Shown: positions 43,681-53,337, numbered from the stretch's first letter. The stretch: DNA of 64,000 bases from Hyphomicrobiales bacterium (GCA_900473745.1 UCMW01000003.1:339-64338); one strand, 5' to 3'. Notes: a model not told the origin generated them from the letters alone. Made by a program: numbers and translations.

Positions 43681-43769
43681 GGGATTGTCCTTTGCGCGTG
43701 TCGAATTGGAAGCGGGCTCCTCCCTGCCCGAACCCTTGATCGGGGCGGGCGGGGAGGAAGCCGCCAGCG

Positions 43770-45068
43770 TCAGGCGCTCGCCTTGATGGCGAGGCTGTCG
43801 AGATAGGCCTGCGGATTTTCGGGATCGAAGACCTTGCCGTCGAAGAAGGTTTCAGGCCCGCGAGACGCGGATGCCGGAATGTCTGCTGCGGCGAGGCCCA
43901 GGTCCTTGGCGGCCTCGCGCCAGATGTCCTCGCGGTTGACCTTGTCGACCAGTGCCTTGATGTCGGTATCGGGCGCGAACTTGCCCCAGCGGACATTCTC
44001 GGTCAGGAACCAGGCATCGTGGCTCTTGAACGGATAGGACGCGTGATCCTTCCAGAATTTCATCTCGAGCCCGGAATTCTCTACCACCCGGTCATTGCCG
44101 TAGTTGATTGTGCCCTTGAGGCGTCCGGCAACATCCTTCGGCGGCACGTTGAACCACTGGCGCTTGCCGAGGATTGCGGACATTTCTTCCTTGTTGTCCA
44201 TGTCGTCCGCCCACATCTGGGCTTCCATCACGGCCATCAGCAGTGCCTTGGCGGCGATGGGGTTCTGCTCGACCCAGTCAGACCGCAGACCCAGCGCCTT
44301 TTCCGGATGACCCTTCCAGAGCTCGCCCGTTGTACAGGCCGTGAAGCCGATGCCCTGATTGACCAGCTGTTCGTTCCACGGTTCGCCCACGCAGAAGGCG
44401 TCCATGTTGCCCACCTTCATGTTCGCCACCATCTGCGGCGGCGGAACGACGATCGTGGAAACGTCCTTGTCGGGGTCGATGCCGCCGGCGGCCAGCCAGT
44501 AGCGGATCCAGAGGTCATGCGTGCCGCCGGGAAACGTCATCGCGACCTTGATATCGCCACCGGCAGCCTTTTTGGCGGCAAAGGCTTCACGAAGCTTGGA
44601 CGCGTCGAGCTGGACGCCGCTCTCTGCATATTCCTTGGAGACCGAGATGCCCTGGCTGTCCAGGTTGAGGCGCGCCACGATCGACATCGGGACGGGCACA
44701 TTGTTCTGCGTCACCTTGCCAGTCGAGATGAGGTAAGGCATCGGGGTCAGAATATGCGCGCCGTCGATCCCGTTCGACGCGCCGCCGAGCACCAGATTGT
44801 CGCGCGTGGCGCCCCAGGATGCCTGTTTCAGGACTTCGACTTCGGGCAGCCCGAACTTTTCGAAGAGCCCCTTTTCCTTGGCAATGATCAAAGGCGCGGC
44901 ATCCGTCAGCGCGATGAAGCCGAGCTTGATACCTTTGACTTCCGGTCCCGCTCCGGCAGCGAAAGCACCCGACGGGAAGGCCATTTTCGCTGCGCTGACG
45001 ATAGCGGCGGCCGAAGTCAGCTTGAGCAGCTGACGGCGGGTGGTGCTCATTCCTGTAGTCTTCGTCAT
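43770..45068 (-). CDS. nrtA: Nitrate ABC transporter substrate-binding protein
   Basis: This is a periplasmic nitrate-binding protein of the NrtA/CmpA family, 432 residues from ATG 45068. The N-terminus carries a Tat-type signal, 'STTRRQLLKLTSAAAIVSAA', with a cleavage site near 'AFA|AGAGPEV'. Ligand-domain features are 'IKLGFIALTDAAPLIIAKEK', 'TFPGGTHDLWIRYWLAAGGI' and 'GNMDAFCVGEPWNEQLV'. It is the first gene after the sigma-54/ANTAR leader. The similar but signal-less NasS upstream is its regulatory paralogue. Confidence 0.94.
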   Translation of the reverse strand: MTKTTGMSTTRRQLLKLTSAAAIVSAAKMAFPSGAFAAGAGPEVKGIKLGFIALTDAAPLIIAKEKGLFEKFGLPEVEVLKQASWGATRDNLVLGGASNGIDGAHILTPMPYLISTGKVTQNNVPVPMSIVARLNLDSQGISVSKEYAESGVQLDASKLREAFAAKKAAGGDIKVAMTFPGGTHDLWIRYWLAAGGIDPDKDVSTIVVPPPQMVANMKVGNMDAFCVGEPWNEQLVNQGIGFTACTTGELWKGHPEKALGLRSDWVEQNPIAAKALLMAVMEAQMWADDMDNKEEMSAILGKRQWFNVPPKDVAGRLKGTINYGNDRVVENSGLEMKFWKDHASYPFKSHDAWFLTENVRWGKFAPDTDIKALVDKVNREDIWREAAKDLGLAAADIPASASRGPETFFDGKVFDPENPQAYLDSLAIKASA

Positions 45069-45097
45069 GTTCTGTGCCCCTCTGATGTGACGGAGAT

Positions 45098-45172
45098 CCG
45101 GAAAAACAAAAAAACGCCGCTTGGTGACTGCATCCTCGGGATCGAATAATCCCGTGTGCAAACCAAGCGACG
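45098..45172 (-). terminator. Leader terminator (attenuator) upstream of nrtA
   Basis: On the minus strand CGTCGCTTGGT (45172-45162) pairs with ACCAAGCGGCG (45125-45115) with one G-U pair, enclosing a second small hairpin (GGGAT/ATCCC). The stem is followed by TTTTTTTG and TTTTT. It lies within the untranslated leader, about 30 bp before nrtA, so it can act only as an attenuator. The NasT target hairpin just upstream indicates nitrate-dependent antitermination. Confidence 0.88.
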
Positions 45173-45186
45173 TCGGTGTCTCTGGT

Positions 45187-45229
45187 GAGCGCGCTTCAGG
45201 CGCTCTTTCGTCCGGTCGCCGTTGACCGG
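45187..45229 (-). promoter_or_regulatory. ANTAR-type antitermination hairpins (NasT target)
   Basis: Hairpin P1 (45212-45229, minus strand) has the 6-bp stem CCGGTC/GACCGG closing the hexaloop AACGGC. This matches the ANTAR target rule of A at loop position 1 and G at position 4. A second hairpin (45187-45205) has a GAGCGC/GCGCTC stem with a 7-nt loop, less canonical. Both lie between the predicted transcription start and the leader terminator, as in known NasT/NasR leaders. Confidence 0.8.
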
Positions 45230-45244
45230 ATAGTTTTAAATGAA

Positions 45245-45260
45245 GCAAGGGCCGTGCCAG
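45245..45260 (-). promoter_or_regulatory. Sigma-54 promoter of the nrt-nir-nas operon
   Basis: The minus strand reads CTGGCACGGCCCTTGC, matching the sigma-54 consensus TGGCACG-N4-TTGC without a mismatch, with correct -24/-12 spacing. Transcription would start near 45233, just before hairpin P1. NtrC-type activation under nitrogen limitation is the expected control. Confidence 0.9.
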
Positions 45261-45358
45261 TTTCAGAGGAGCCTTGCCAAAGTATCGTAATGAATGACGA
45301 AAATGATATTTCGGCGCAGTCGCCTTAACTGCGAAGCTGCATGTCGGCGGAGCAAAAA

Positions 45359-45374
45359 TTGTGCATCTGCACAA
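45359..45374. promoter_or_regulatory. Palindrome, possible enhancer site for the sigma-54 promoter
   Basis: TTGTGCA-TC-TGCACAA is a perfect 7-bp inverted repeat about 125 bp upstream of the predicted transcription start, a usual enhancer distance. It contains GCAC/GTGC half-sites, but not in the standard NtrC arrangement, so assignment to NtrC is uncertain. Confidence 0.35.
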
Positions 45375-45412
45375 AGCGGCGCGAAATTCAGGCGGTGTTG
45401 GTGTGCGGGCGC

Positions 45413-46696
45413 TCAGTCTTCGGCAGCCCCTTCTGAGGGTGCTCGGTTAGAGCCGACGTCAAATCCACGAACATATTCCTGCATGCGAGCGGGATCAAAA
45501 ATGCGGTCATCCATGAACCGATCGTCCGGTGATGCCCCCGGCAGAAGCCCCGTCTCGTCCGGCAGAGAGGCTTCCGCTCCAAGGGCCGCCTGATAGAGAT
45601 CGGCCCGATAGGCGCTCTTGGCACGCTGCATGTTGTCGGCGCTGAAGTCGACCTGTCCCCATCGGATCATCTGGCTGTAGATCCAGAGCGCCTGATTGGT
45701 TTGCGGGTGGTTTGCAGCGTGACGGTGAAAAACGAAGTAATCGGGGATCAGTCTGCGGTTCCCGCGGGCATCGAGGCTGAATTCGCCGGCCAGCACACGA
45801 CGGATGATGTCCCCCGGCGCGGAGATATAGCGCGGCGAGGCCAGGATCTCGGAGAGGTGGTCGTGATTTTCGGGCTGATCGCACCAGCGGGCAGCCTTGT
45901 CGAGCGCAACGATCAGTCGGCTGACCGTATCGGCGTTCGCCTCGGCCCAGTCCGGTCGCATGCCGATGACCTTTTCCGGGGCCGAAGGCCAGATGTCTTG
46001 TTTTGCAGCCACGATACGCCCGACACCACGCTCTGAGGCCACCATGTTCCAGGGCGCGCCGACGCAAAACCCGTCGATGGCACCGGCTGCGAGCGCATCC
46101 GAGGTCAGCGGTGGCGGCACGACCACGAGTTTGACGTCACGATCCGGGTCCACCCCGCCTGCCGCCAGCCAGTAGCGAAACTCGTAATTGTGCGAGGAGA
46201 AGGGGTAGGTCATGCCCAGCGTCGGCGGTTGCTCGCCCTTCTCGCGCATATCGGTCAGCACGCTCGCAAGCGCCTTGGCATTGTCCAGAGCGCTGGCATC
46301 TTCCGCCAGATCGGCGCGCGCCTTCATGCGTTCATAGAGCCTCAACGACAGGGTGATCGCATTGCCGCCACGCCCGAGCGAAAAGGGCGTGATCGTAGGG
46401 GAAGGGTTGGAGCCAAGTTCCAGCATCGAGGCGACCGGCATGGGCGACAGCATGTGCGCGATATCGAATTGACGAAAGGCGAGGCGGTCGCGGACATTGG
46501 CCCAGGAGACATCACGTACGAGGTCGAGCGTGAGACCTTCACGTTCGGCAAATCCCATTTCCGCCGCCGCAATCAGGATCGACGCATCCATCAGCGGGAT
46601 GAAACCGGCACGCAGGATCCGTTGCTCCCGGCCGGAGCCGTGAAGCGCCGGGGCGCTTGTGCCGATTTCTCCCTGCCTGCTCATCATGTCGCTCAC
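45413..46696 (-). CDS. nasS: Nitrate sensor protein NasS
   Basis: This is a cytoplasmic NrtA-like protein, 427 residues, without a signal peptide. It shares the nitrate-binding layout of NrtA: 'LRAGFIPLMDASILIAAAEM', 'MTYPFSSHNYEFRYWLAAGG', 'GAIDGFCVGAPWNMV'. In NasS/NasT systems NasS holds NasT inactive and releases it when nitrate or nitrite binds. It lies 24 bp downstream of nasT, and the sigma-54/ANTAR leader of the structural genes follows immediately. Confidence 0.92.
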   Translation of the reverse strand: MSDMMSRQGEIGTSAPALHGSGREQRILRAGFIPLMDASILIAAAEMGFAEREGLTLDLVRDVSWANVRDRLAFRQFDIAHMLSPMPVASMLELGSNPSPTITPFSLGRGGNAITLSLRLYERMKARADLAEDASALDNAKALASVLTDMREKGEQPPTLGMTYPFSSHNYEFRYWLAAGGVDPDRDVKLVVVPPPLTSDALAAGAIDGFCVGAPWNMVASERGVGRIVAAKQDIWPSAPEKVIGMRPDWAEANADTVSRLIVALDKAARWCDQPENHDHLSEILASPRYISAPGDIIRRVLAGEFSLDARGNRRLIPDYFVFHRHAANHPQTNQALWIYSQMIRWGQVDFSADNMQRAKSAYRADLYQAALGAEASLPDETGLLPGASPDDRFMDDRIFDPARMQEYVRGFDVGSNRAPSEGAAED

Positions 46697-46720
46697 TTCA
46701 GTGTCCCCACAGGATCGTCA

Positions 46721-47308
46721 TCACAGCAGCAATCCTGCCGCGGTCACCACGCTCTGGGCTATGTCGACCAGCTTCTTCTTCTCGTTCATCGCCGTCTGGC
46801 GCAGCAGCGCGAAGGCTTCTTCTTCGCTCATGCCGCGCATCTTCATGAGAATGCCCTTGGCACGCTCGATGATCTTGCGCTCCTCGAGCGCAGATCGGGC
46901 CTCGGCAAGCTCCTGTTGCAGGCGGCTGAAGGCGTTGAAACGGCTCACCGCCATGTCGAGGATCGGCTTCACGCGCTCCTTGCGCAGTCCATCGACGATA
47001 TAGGCCGAGACGCCGGCATCCACTGCGGCCTCGATAGAAGCGGTATCGGACCGGTCGACGAACATGGCGATCGGGCGGCTGACCGAACGGGTCAGCTGGA
47101 ACAGATGCTCCATCATGTCGCGGTTGGGATTCTCGATATCGATGATGATCACGTCGGGAGAAAGCATCTCGACCGTCTTCGCGATTCCATGAATCTCCAG
47201 TGCCACCGTGACATGCCGGTGTCCCGCCTCGCGCAAACCATCCTCGATGATCGCCGCGCGAACGGCGTTCTCATCAATGACGAGGATGGTCAGGTCCAGA
47301 TGGCTCAT
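46721..47308 (-). CDS. nasT: ANTAR-domain response regulator NasT
   Basis: This is an RNA-binding antiterminator, 195 residues from ATG 47308 (an ATG 18 bp upstream is also possible). The receiver-like domain has D57 in 'DVIIIDIENPN'. The C-terminal ANTAR domain (about 125-185) has 'LEERKIIERAKGILMKMRGM' and 'SEEEAFALLRQTAMNEKKKL', the conserved Ala and aromatic/hydrophobic positions of the three-helix RNA-binding bundle. Its predicted RNA target is the hexaloop hairpin in the nrtA leader. Confidence 0.93.
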   Translation of the reverse strand: MSHLDLTILVIDENAVRAAIIEDGLREAGHRHVTVALEIHGIAKTVEMLSPDVIIIDIENPNRDMMEHLFQLTRSVSRPIAMFVDRSDTASIEAAVDAGVSAYIVDGLRKERVKPILDMAVSRFNAFSRLQQELAEARSALEERKIIERAKGILMKMRGMSEEEAFALLRQTAMNEKKKLVDIAQSVVTAAGLLL

Positions 47309-47433
47309 GCGCGATTGATGACGCAAGGCAGCAAGGTTGGCAAGCTGCGGGCCTAAATTTTGAGCCGAACAATTTCCGGCTTATTTTTTTGGCAATCGCT
47401 CTGCCGCGTCGTGATCCGTCGAGCGGCTAAGAC

Positions 47434-47466
47434 GAAGCCCCCGAAGTTTTCCGACTCCAGGGGCTT
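47434..47466 (-). terminator. Weak candidate hairpin after the MFS gene
   Basis: AAGCCCC (47435-47441) pairs with GGGGCTT (47460-47466) around an 18-nt loop, about 40 bp past the MFS stop. It lacks a U-tract on the minus strand, so termination is uncertain. Confidence 0.25.
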
Positions 47467-47503
47467 GTCGATTCGTACTCTCGTGAGCAGGGCCGTCCTG
47501 AGG

Positions 47504-48838
47504 TCAGTCTTGCCCTTTCGGCTGCAGCGAGATCTGCCGAACGATAGCCAGCGAGACAAGCGTGCAAATCGCACCCGACAGAAGGTAGAGGCCGGCGGCA
47601 AAGAGGCCGAACCAGGTCGACAGCAGGAGTGCAGCCAGAGGCGCGAAGCCGGCGCCGAACATCCAGGAAAGCGCTGAGACCATGGCCGATGCCGTGTAGC
47701 GGTTTCGCCGGTCGAACAGCGAGGCGACGGCACCGGAGGACTGGGCAAAGTTGAACCCGAGCACGAGGAAGCCGAGCATCATGTATATGGTCACGCCCGG
47801 AAGATCGCCATTCAGCAAGAGAGGAGCCGTCAACGCGAAGACACCGATCGCCCAGGCGCCCCAGACAAGAATCTTCTCGCGACCGATTCGGTCCGAGAGC
47901 CAGCCCGAAAACAGCATGGCGAGCACACCGAGGCACGCACCCGCAGCCTCGATCAGGAGGAAGGTACCAGGCGCCTCATCCGTGTACAGGAAGATCCACG
48001 ATAGCGGGAAGACCGTCACCATGTGGAACATGGCAAAGCTTGCGAGCGGCACGAAGACGCCGAGCAGCACGGTCCGCCCGTCCTGCGCCATCGTGGTCCG
48101 CAGTCCGGTCGGCGTGAGCTCGTTGGTCTCGAACAGCTCCTTGAACTCAGGCGTATCGACAATGCGGAGGCGCGCAAACAGCGCCACGACATTGATCGCG
48201 AAGGCGACAAAGAACGGATAGCGCCAACCCCAGTCGAGGAAGTCTGCCGCCGAAAGCGTCATGACCAGATAGGCAAAAAGCACGGCAGCCACCGCGAGGC
48301 CGACCACGGCGCCGAGCTGCGGCACCATGGCATAAAAGCCGCGCTTGTCCTTGGAGGCTGTGATCGCGAGAAGCGGCGCCAAGCCGTCCCAGGTGCCACC
48401 GAGTGCAAGGCCCTGTCCGATGCGCAGCAGGGCGAGCATGGCGATCGCCCACCAGCCGGCGATTTCATACGAAGGCACGAGACCCATGGCCACGGTCGAG
48501 GTTCCCAGCAGGAAGAGCGCCACCGTAAGCTTGATGACACGGCCATGCCGCCGGTCGAGCATGGTGAACAGCACAGTGCCGAGCGGGCGGGCCACGAAGG
48601 CAAGTGCCACAAGCACGAATGACCAGAGCGTGCCAGTCAACGGATCGAGAAACGGAAAGATCCGGGCCGGGAAGACGAGGACGGAGGCGATGGCGAAGAC
48701 GAAGAAATCGAAGAATTCAGACGTGCGCCCGATGATCACGCCAACGGCGATATCCGAGGGAGAGACGTGATGATCGTCTTCAGAAGTTGTGCGGCCGTTC
48801 TGTGCGGCGGGGGATGCAGAGCCGGTCATGCTCGCCAT
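47504..48838 (-). CDS. MFS transporter, metabolite:H+ symporter (MHS) type
   Basis: This is an inner-membrane transporter of 444 residues with about twelve hydrophobic segments. The MHS-type start is 'VGVIIGRTSEFFDFFVFAIA'; the loop 2-3 motif is 'ARPLGTVLFTMLDRRHGR' and that of the second half is 'SGWLSDRIGREKILVWGAWA'. Related proteins carry sugar or organic acids such as shikimate, citrate or proline/betaine. The cargo cannot be assigned. The gene is divergent from cyoA with about 240 bp between them and has no coupled catabolic gene. Confidence 0.88.
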   Translation of the reverse strand: MASMTGSASPAAQNGRTTSEDDHHVSPSDIAVGVIIGRTSEFFDFFVFAIASVLVFPARIFPFLDPLTGTLWSFVLVALAFVARPLGTVLFTMLDRRHGRVIKLTVALFLLGTSTVAMGLVPSYEIAGWWAIAMLALLRIGQGLALGGTWDGLAPLLAITASKDKRGFYAMVPQLGAVVGLAVAAVLFAYLVMTLSAADFLDWGWRYPFFVAFAINVVALFARLRIVDTPEFKELFETNELTPTGLRTTMAQDGRTVLLGVFVPLASFAMFHMVTVFPLSWIFLYTDEAPGTFLLIEAAGACLGVLAMLFSGWLSDRIGREKILVWGAWAIGVFALTAPLLLNGDLPGVTIYMMLGFLVLGFNFAQSSGAVASLFDRRNRYTASAMVSALSWMFGAGFAPLAALLLSTWFGLFAAGLYLLSGAICTLVSLAIVRQISLQPKGQD

Positions 48839-49077
48839 ATCGCGTGATCACTTTCTTGTCTCAACAGTGCGGATCCGAATGGGGAAATACGGTCCGCGCC
48901 TTAGTCTAACATGCTGCAAAGCGATGCCGCAGACACGCCCAAATTGACAGGTGACAAATTGTCGTATGTGCTGCACCGCAAAACCCGACTAACTAACTCG
49001 GCGAATATCAATGGTCGTCGAGTGGTGTTTCGGGGGGGACCCCTGCTCAGTGACCCGTCAGTGTATCAGGGTACGAG

Positions 49078-50283
49078 ATGCAGAAGCTTCGCCTCCCGAA
49101 AATGTTCACCGCCATGCTGGCGGTGCTCTTCCTGTCCGCTTGCAAGGCGGAAGTTCTCGCTCCCACGGGGGACATCGCCGCACAGCAGCGCGACCTCTTG
49201 GTGATCTCCACTTTGTTGATGCTGATCATCATCATCCCTGTGATGGTGCTGACCTGCTGGTTTGCCTGGCATTATCGGGCGGCCAACAAGGATGCGATCT
49301 ACAAGCCGAACTGGTCCCACTCCACCAAGCTCGAGCTGATCATCTGGGCCATCCCCCTGATGATCATCATCTGCCTGGGTGCGCTGACCTGGGTCGGAAC
49401 CCATCTCCTCGATCCCTACCGTCCGCTGGCGCGGGTCTCCGAAGAGCAGCCGCTCGATCCGCAGCAGGAGCCGCTGGATGTGCAGGTCGTCGCGCTCGAT
49501 TGGAAATGGCTCTTCATCTACCCGCAATACGGCGTTGCAACCGTAAATGAACTTCCGCTCCCCGTTGATCGTCCGATCCGCTTCTCGCTGACTTCGTCTT
49601 CGGTCATGAACGCCTTCTACATCCCGCAAATGGCCGGCATGATCTACGCCATGCCCGGCATGCAGACGACGCTGCACGGGGTCTTCAACGAGGAAGGCAC
49701 CTTCCAGGGGCTCGCCTCGCATTACTCGGGTGCCGGTTTCTCCGGCATGCGCTTCAAGGCGAATGCAACCGAAGCAGCAGCCTTCGAGGCTTGGGTCGAA
49801 GAAGCACGCTCTGGCAGCGCAAAGCTCGACCGCGCCAAGTATCTGGAACTCGAGCGCCCCAGCGAAAACGTCAAGCCGGAGGTCTTCGCCAGCATCGATC
49901 CGCAGCTCTTCCCGCGCGTCGTCAACATGTGCGTCGAAGAGGGCAAGATCTGCATGGCCGAGATGATGGCGCTCGACGCCGAGGGCGGTACGGGTCTCGC
50001 CGGCACGGTCAACATGAGCGCTCTCATCCACGACAAGCACGAACGCCGGGGCATGCGCGAGCCGGTCTTCGGTTGGGAACCCTTCAAGGTTCTGGGCTTC
50101 TGCTCGGTCGAGGAGTTGGAGCAGATGCTGGCCGCGAAGCCCGCTTCGTTCAACGACAAGCCCGTCGTCTCGGGTCCCCTGATGGGACACAACATGCAGC
50201 AGCCGGCATCGTCCTTCGGCGGTGAGGCCGAACGCTTCCTCACGCTCGTTCGGCAGGCAGCCGGCAATGCGCCGCAACTCTGA
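49078..50283 (+). CDS. cyoA: Cytochrome o ubiquinol oxidase subunit II
   Basis: This is subunit II of the bo3-type quinol oxidase, 401 residues. It is a lipoprotein: lipobox 'LFLSACKAEV' with the acylated Cys near residue 22. Two membrane helices follow ('LVISTLLMLIIIIPVMVLTC' and 'LIIWAIPLMIIICLGALTWV'), then a cupredoxin-like domain with 'VQVVALDWKWLFIYPQYGVA' that lacks the CuA ligands, as in quinol oxidases. The C-terminal extension (about 300-401) is longer than in E. coli CyoA (about 315 residues). First gene of cyoABCD. Confidence 0.95.
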   Translation: MQKLRLPKMFTAMLAVLFLSACKAEVLAPTGDIAAQQRDLLVISTLLMLIIIIPVMVLTCWFAWHYRAANKDAIYKPNWSHSTKLELIIWAIPLMIIICLGALTWVGTHLLDPYRPLARVSEEQPLDPQQEPLDVQVVALDWKWLFIYPQYGVATVNELPLPVDRPIRFSLTSSSVMNAFYIPQMAGMIYAMPGMQTTLHGVFNEEGTFQGLASHYSGAGFSGMRFKANATEAAAFEAWVEEARSGSAKLDRAKYLELERPSENVKPEVFASIDPQLFPRVVNMCVEEGKICMAEMMALDAEGGTGLAGTVNMSALIHDKHERRGMREPVFGWEPFKVLGFCSVEELEQMLAAKPASFNDKPVVSGPLMGHNMQQPASSFGGEAERFLTLVRQAAGNAPQL

Positions 50284-50295
50284 CAGGAATTCGGC

Positions 50296-52299
50296 ATGGC
50301 TACGATAGACCATTCCACCACGCTTCTTCTCGGTCGCCTCAACTGGAGTGCGATCCCGACGGACCCGATCGTTCTGGCGACTTTCGCAGTCGTCGTGGTC
50401 GGCGGCGCCGCCACGGTCGGCGCGCTCACCTATTACCGCCTCTGGGGATACCTCTGGCGCGAATGGCTGACCTCCGTCGATCACAAGAAGATCGGCATCA
50501 TGTATATCATCCTGGCGCTGGTCATGCTGGTGCGCGGCTTTGCCGACGCCATCATGATGCGCCTGCAGCAGGTGCTCGCCTTCAACGGCTCGGAGGGCTA
50601 TCTCAACGCCCACCACTATGACCAGATCTTCACCGCCCATGGGGTGATAATGATCTTCTTCGTGGCGATGCCCTTCGTCACGGGTCTGATGAACTATGTC
50701 GTGCCGCTGCAGATCGGCGCGCGGGACGTGTCCTTCCCCTTCCTCAACAACTTCTCCTTCTGGATGACCGTCGGCGGCGCAGTTCTCGTCATGGCCTCGC
50801 TCTTCGTCGGCGAATTCGCCCAGACAGGCTGGCTCGCCTTCCCGCCGCTCTCGGGTATCGGCTATAGTCCCTGGGTCGGGGTCGACTATTACATCTGGGG
50901 TCTGCAGATCGCCGGGGTCGGAACGACGCTTTCAGGGATCAACCTGCTCGTGACGATCGTCAAGATGCGCGCACCGGGCATGACCTTGATGCGTATGCCG
51001 ATCTTCACCTGGACCGCGCTCTGCACCAACATCCTCATCGTCGCCTCCTTCCCGGTGCTGACGATGACGCTGATCCTTCTGACGCTCGATCGCTACGTGG
51101 GAACGAACTTCTTCACCAACGATCTCGGCGGCAATCCGATGATGTATATCAACCTCATCTGGATCTGGGGTCACCCGGAGGTCTATATCCTGATCCTGCC
51201 GCTCTTCGGCGTCTTCTCGGAGATCACCTCCACCTTCTCCGGCAAGCGCCTCTTCGGCTACAGCTCGATGGTCTATGCCACCGTCTGCATCACCATCCTC
51301 AGCTATGTCGTCTGGCTGCACCACTTCTTCACCATGGGTTCAGGTGCCTCCGTGAACGCCTTCTTCGGCATCACCACCATGATCATCTCCGTGCCGACGG
51401 GGGCCAAGATCTTCAACTGGCTCTTTACGATGTACCAGGGACGGGTCCGCTTCGAACTGCCGATGATGTGGACGGTTGCCTTCATGCTCACCTTCACCAT
51501 CGGCGGCATGACCGGCGTCCTCCTCGCGGTCCCGCCGGCGGACTTCGTGCTGCACAACTCACTCTTCCTGGTGGCGCACTTCCACAACGTCATCATCGGC
51601 GGCGTGCTGTTCGGCTGCTTTGCCGCGATCGCCTTCTGGTGGCCCAAGGCCTTCGGCTTCCAGCTCAATGTCTTCTGGGGCAAGGTTTCCTTCTGGAGCT
51701 GGGTCAGCGGCTTCTGGCTCGCCTTCATGCCGCTCTACGTACTTGGTCTGATGGGGGTCACCCGCCGCATGCGCGTCTTTGACGATCCGGATCTCCGTAT
51801 CTGGTTCATCCTCGCAGCCCTCGGCGCCGTGCTCATCGCCATCGGCATTGCTGCCTTCTTCATCCAGGTTGCCGTCTCGATCTGGAACCGCAAGGATAAC
51901 ATGGACGTGACCGGCGACCCCTGGGATGGCCGCACGCTGGAATGGGCAACCTCGTCTCCGCCGCCGGCCTACAACTTCGCCTTCACGCCCGTCGTCCACG
52001 ACCTGGACGCCTGGCACGACATGAAGCAGGTCGGGCAGAAGCGCCCGAAGGCGCCCTACATCCCGATCCACATGCCGCGTTACACCGGCACGGGTGTCGT
52101 CATCTCGGCCTTGGCCACGCTCTGCGGCTTTGCGCTGGTCTGGTACATCTGGTGGCTGGCGGCAGTATCTTTTGTGGCGATCATCGCCGTCGCAATCGCC
52201 CATACCTTCAACTACGACCGGGATTACTACGTCCCTGTCGACGAGGTCGAGCGCGTCGAAAAGGCACGTGATCGCGAACTGGCAAGCGTAGGAGCGTAA
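50296..52299 (+). CDS. cyoB: Cytochrome o ubiquinol oxidase subunit I
   Basis: This is the catalytic heme-copper subunit, 667 residues with about 15 membrane helices. Motifs include '[20 protein letters not shown]' (CuB His and the cross-linked Tyr), '[11 protein letters not shown]' (two CuB His) and '[20 protein letters not shown]' (heme ligands). It oxidises ubiquinol and reduces oxygen while pumping protons. It follows cyoA by 12 bp. Confidence 0.97.
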   Translation: MATIDHSTTLLLGRLNWSAIPTDPIVLATFAVVVVGGAATVGALTYYRLWGYLWREWLTSVDHKKIGIMYIILALVMLVRGFADAIMMRLQQVLAFNGSEGYLNAHHYDQIFTAHGVIMIFFVAMPFVTGLMNYVVPLQIGARDVSFPFLNNFSFWMTVGGAVLVMASLFVGEFAQTGWLAFPPLSGIGYSPWVGVDYYIWGLQIAGVGTTLSGINLLVTIVKMRAPGMTLMRMPIFTWTALCTNILIVASFPVLTMTLILLTLDRYVGTNFFTNDLGGNPMMYINLIWIWGHPEVYILILPLFGVFSEITSTFSGKRLFGYSSMVYATVCITILSYVVWLHHFFTMGSGASVNAFFGITTMIISVPTGAKIFNWLFTMYQGRVRFELPMMWTVAFMLTFTIGGMTGVLLAVPPADFVLHNSLFLVAHFHNVIIGGVLFGCFAAIAFWWPKAFGFQLNVFWGKVSFWSWVSGFWLAFMPLYVLGLMGVTRRMRVFDDPDLRIWFILAALGAVLIAIGIAAFFIQVAVSIWNRKDNMDVTGDPWDGRTLEWATSSPPPAYNFAFTPVVHDLDAWHDMKQVGQKRPKAPYIPIHMPRYTGTGVVISALATLCGFALVWYIWWLAAVSFVAIIAVAIAHTFNYDRDYYVPVDEVERVEKARDRELASVGA

Positions 52300-52304
52300 C
52301 GACC

Positions 52305-52925
52305 GTGAGCACCATCACCAAATCCGACGCACCTGCCGTTTATTGGGAAACAGAGCCGCATCATCATCCGGAAGGCGCGTCCACGCGGCTCGGCTTCTGG
52401 GTCTACCTGATGAGCGACTGCCTGATGTTCGCGGTCCTCTTCGCGGTCTTCGGGGTTGTCGGCCAGAGCTATGCGGCCGGCCCTGGCCCCAAGGCGCTTT
52501 TCGACCTGAACCTCATTGCGATCAACACCGGCTTCCTGCTGGTCTCCTCGATCACCTTCGGTTTTGCCATGCTCGCCATGTACGAAGGCAGGCAGGCGCG
52601 CATGCAGGTCTGGCTTGCCGTCACCCTTCTGCTTGGCCTCGCCTTCCTGGCGCTCGAAATCTATGAGTTCCATCACCTGATCGAACTCGGCGCCGGCCCG
52701 CAGCGGTCTGCCTTCCTTTCGGCCTTCTTCGCGCTGGTCGGGACCCACGGACTTCATGTCTTCTTTGGCTGCATCTGGCTCGTGACGCTCATGGTCCAGG
52801 TCAGCCGCAAAAGCCTCGTACCGGCCAATACGCGGCGCATGGAATGCCTGAGCATGTTCTGGCACTTCCTCGATGTCATCTGGATCGGGGTCTTCACCTT
52901 TGTCTATCTCCTGGGGATGATCTGA
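52305..52925 (+). CDS. cyoC: Cytochrome o ubiquinol oxidase subunit III
   Basis: This 206-residue membrane subunit starts at GTG 52305, 5 bp after cyoB, with five hydrophobic segments. It has the subunit III patterns 'GFWVYLMSDCLMFAVLFAVF' and 'LVGTHGLHVFFGCIWLVTLM'. Its stop overlaps the cyoD start by 1 bp. Confidence 0.95.
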   Translation: MSTITKSDAPAVYWETEPHHHPEGASTRLGFWVYLMSDCLMFAVLFAVFGVVGQSYAAGPGPKALFDLNLIAINTGFLLVSSITFGFAMLAMYEGRQARMQVWLAVTLLLGLAFLALEIYEFHHLIELGAGPQRSAFLSAFFALVGTHGLHVFFGCIWLVTLMVQVSRKSLVPANTRRMECLSMFWHFLDVIWIGVFTFVYLLGMI

Positions 52926-53323
52926 TGTCGCAACATTCCATCGAGCCCCACGGCCATCACGAGCCCGGCCACGACAACACCGGTCACGACCACGGCAGCT
53001 ATCGTTCGTATCTCACCGGCTTCGTGCTGGCGGCGATCCTGACGATCATTCCTTTCGCCATCGTCATGAGCGGCGGCTTCGACAGCCGCGTGCTGACGGC
53101 GGTGACGGTGATCGGCTTTGCCGTCGTCCAGATCCTCGTCCACATGGTCTATTTCCTGCACATGAACACCCGGTCTGACGAAGGCTGGACCATGCTGTCG
53201 ATGATCTTCACCATCATCGTGGTGGTCATCATGATCGCCGGATCCGTCTGGGTCATGTACAATCTGAACACCAACATGATGCCATCAATGGATCACGAGA
53301 GCTTCCAGGGATTCGGCTCCTGA
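52925..53323 (+). CDS. cyoD: Cytochrome o ubiquinol oxidase subunit IV
   Basis: This 132-residue subunit starts at ATG 52925. A His-rich N-terminus ('HGHHEPGHDNTGHDHGSYRS') precedes three membrane helices with 'VQILVHMVYFLHMNTRSDEG', the typical CyoD pattern. Last structural gene of the oxidase. The His-rich start might bind a metal, but similar tails are common in this family. Confidence 0.94.
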   Translation: MSQHSIEPHGHHEPGHDNTGHDHGSYRSYLTGFVLAAILTIIPFAIVMSGGFDSRVLTAVTVIGFAVVQILVHMVYFLHMNTRSDEGWTMLSMIFTIIVVVIMIAGSVWVMYNLNTNMMPSMDHESFQGFGS

Positions 53324-53337
53324 CGGGACAGAAGGGC

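Noticed and set aside
41998..43806. A 602-residue open frame on the plus strand across nrtC and nrtB.
   Set aside because: It is rich in Asp, Arg, His and Gly in the manner of antisense frames and covers two clearly recognised transporter genes.
45359..45374. Calling the palindrome a confident NtrC binding site.
   Set aside because: Half-site order and spacing do not match the NtrC consensus, so it is kept only as a low-confidence regulatory site.
47350..47384. A hairpin AGCCG/CGGCT followed by TATTTTTTT on the plus strand.
   Set aside because: No plus-strand gene lies upstream that it could terminate; on the minus strand it has no U-tract.
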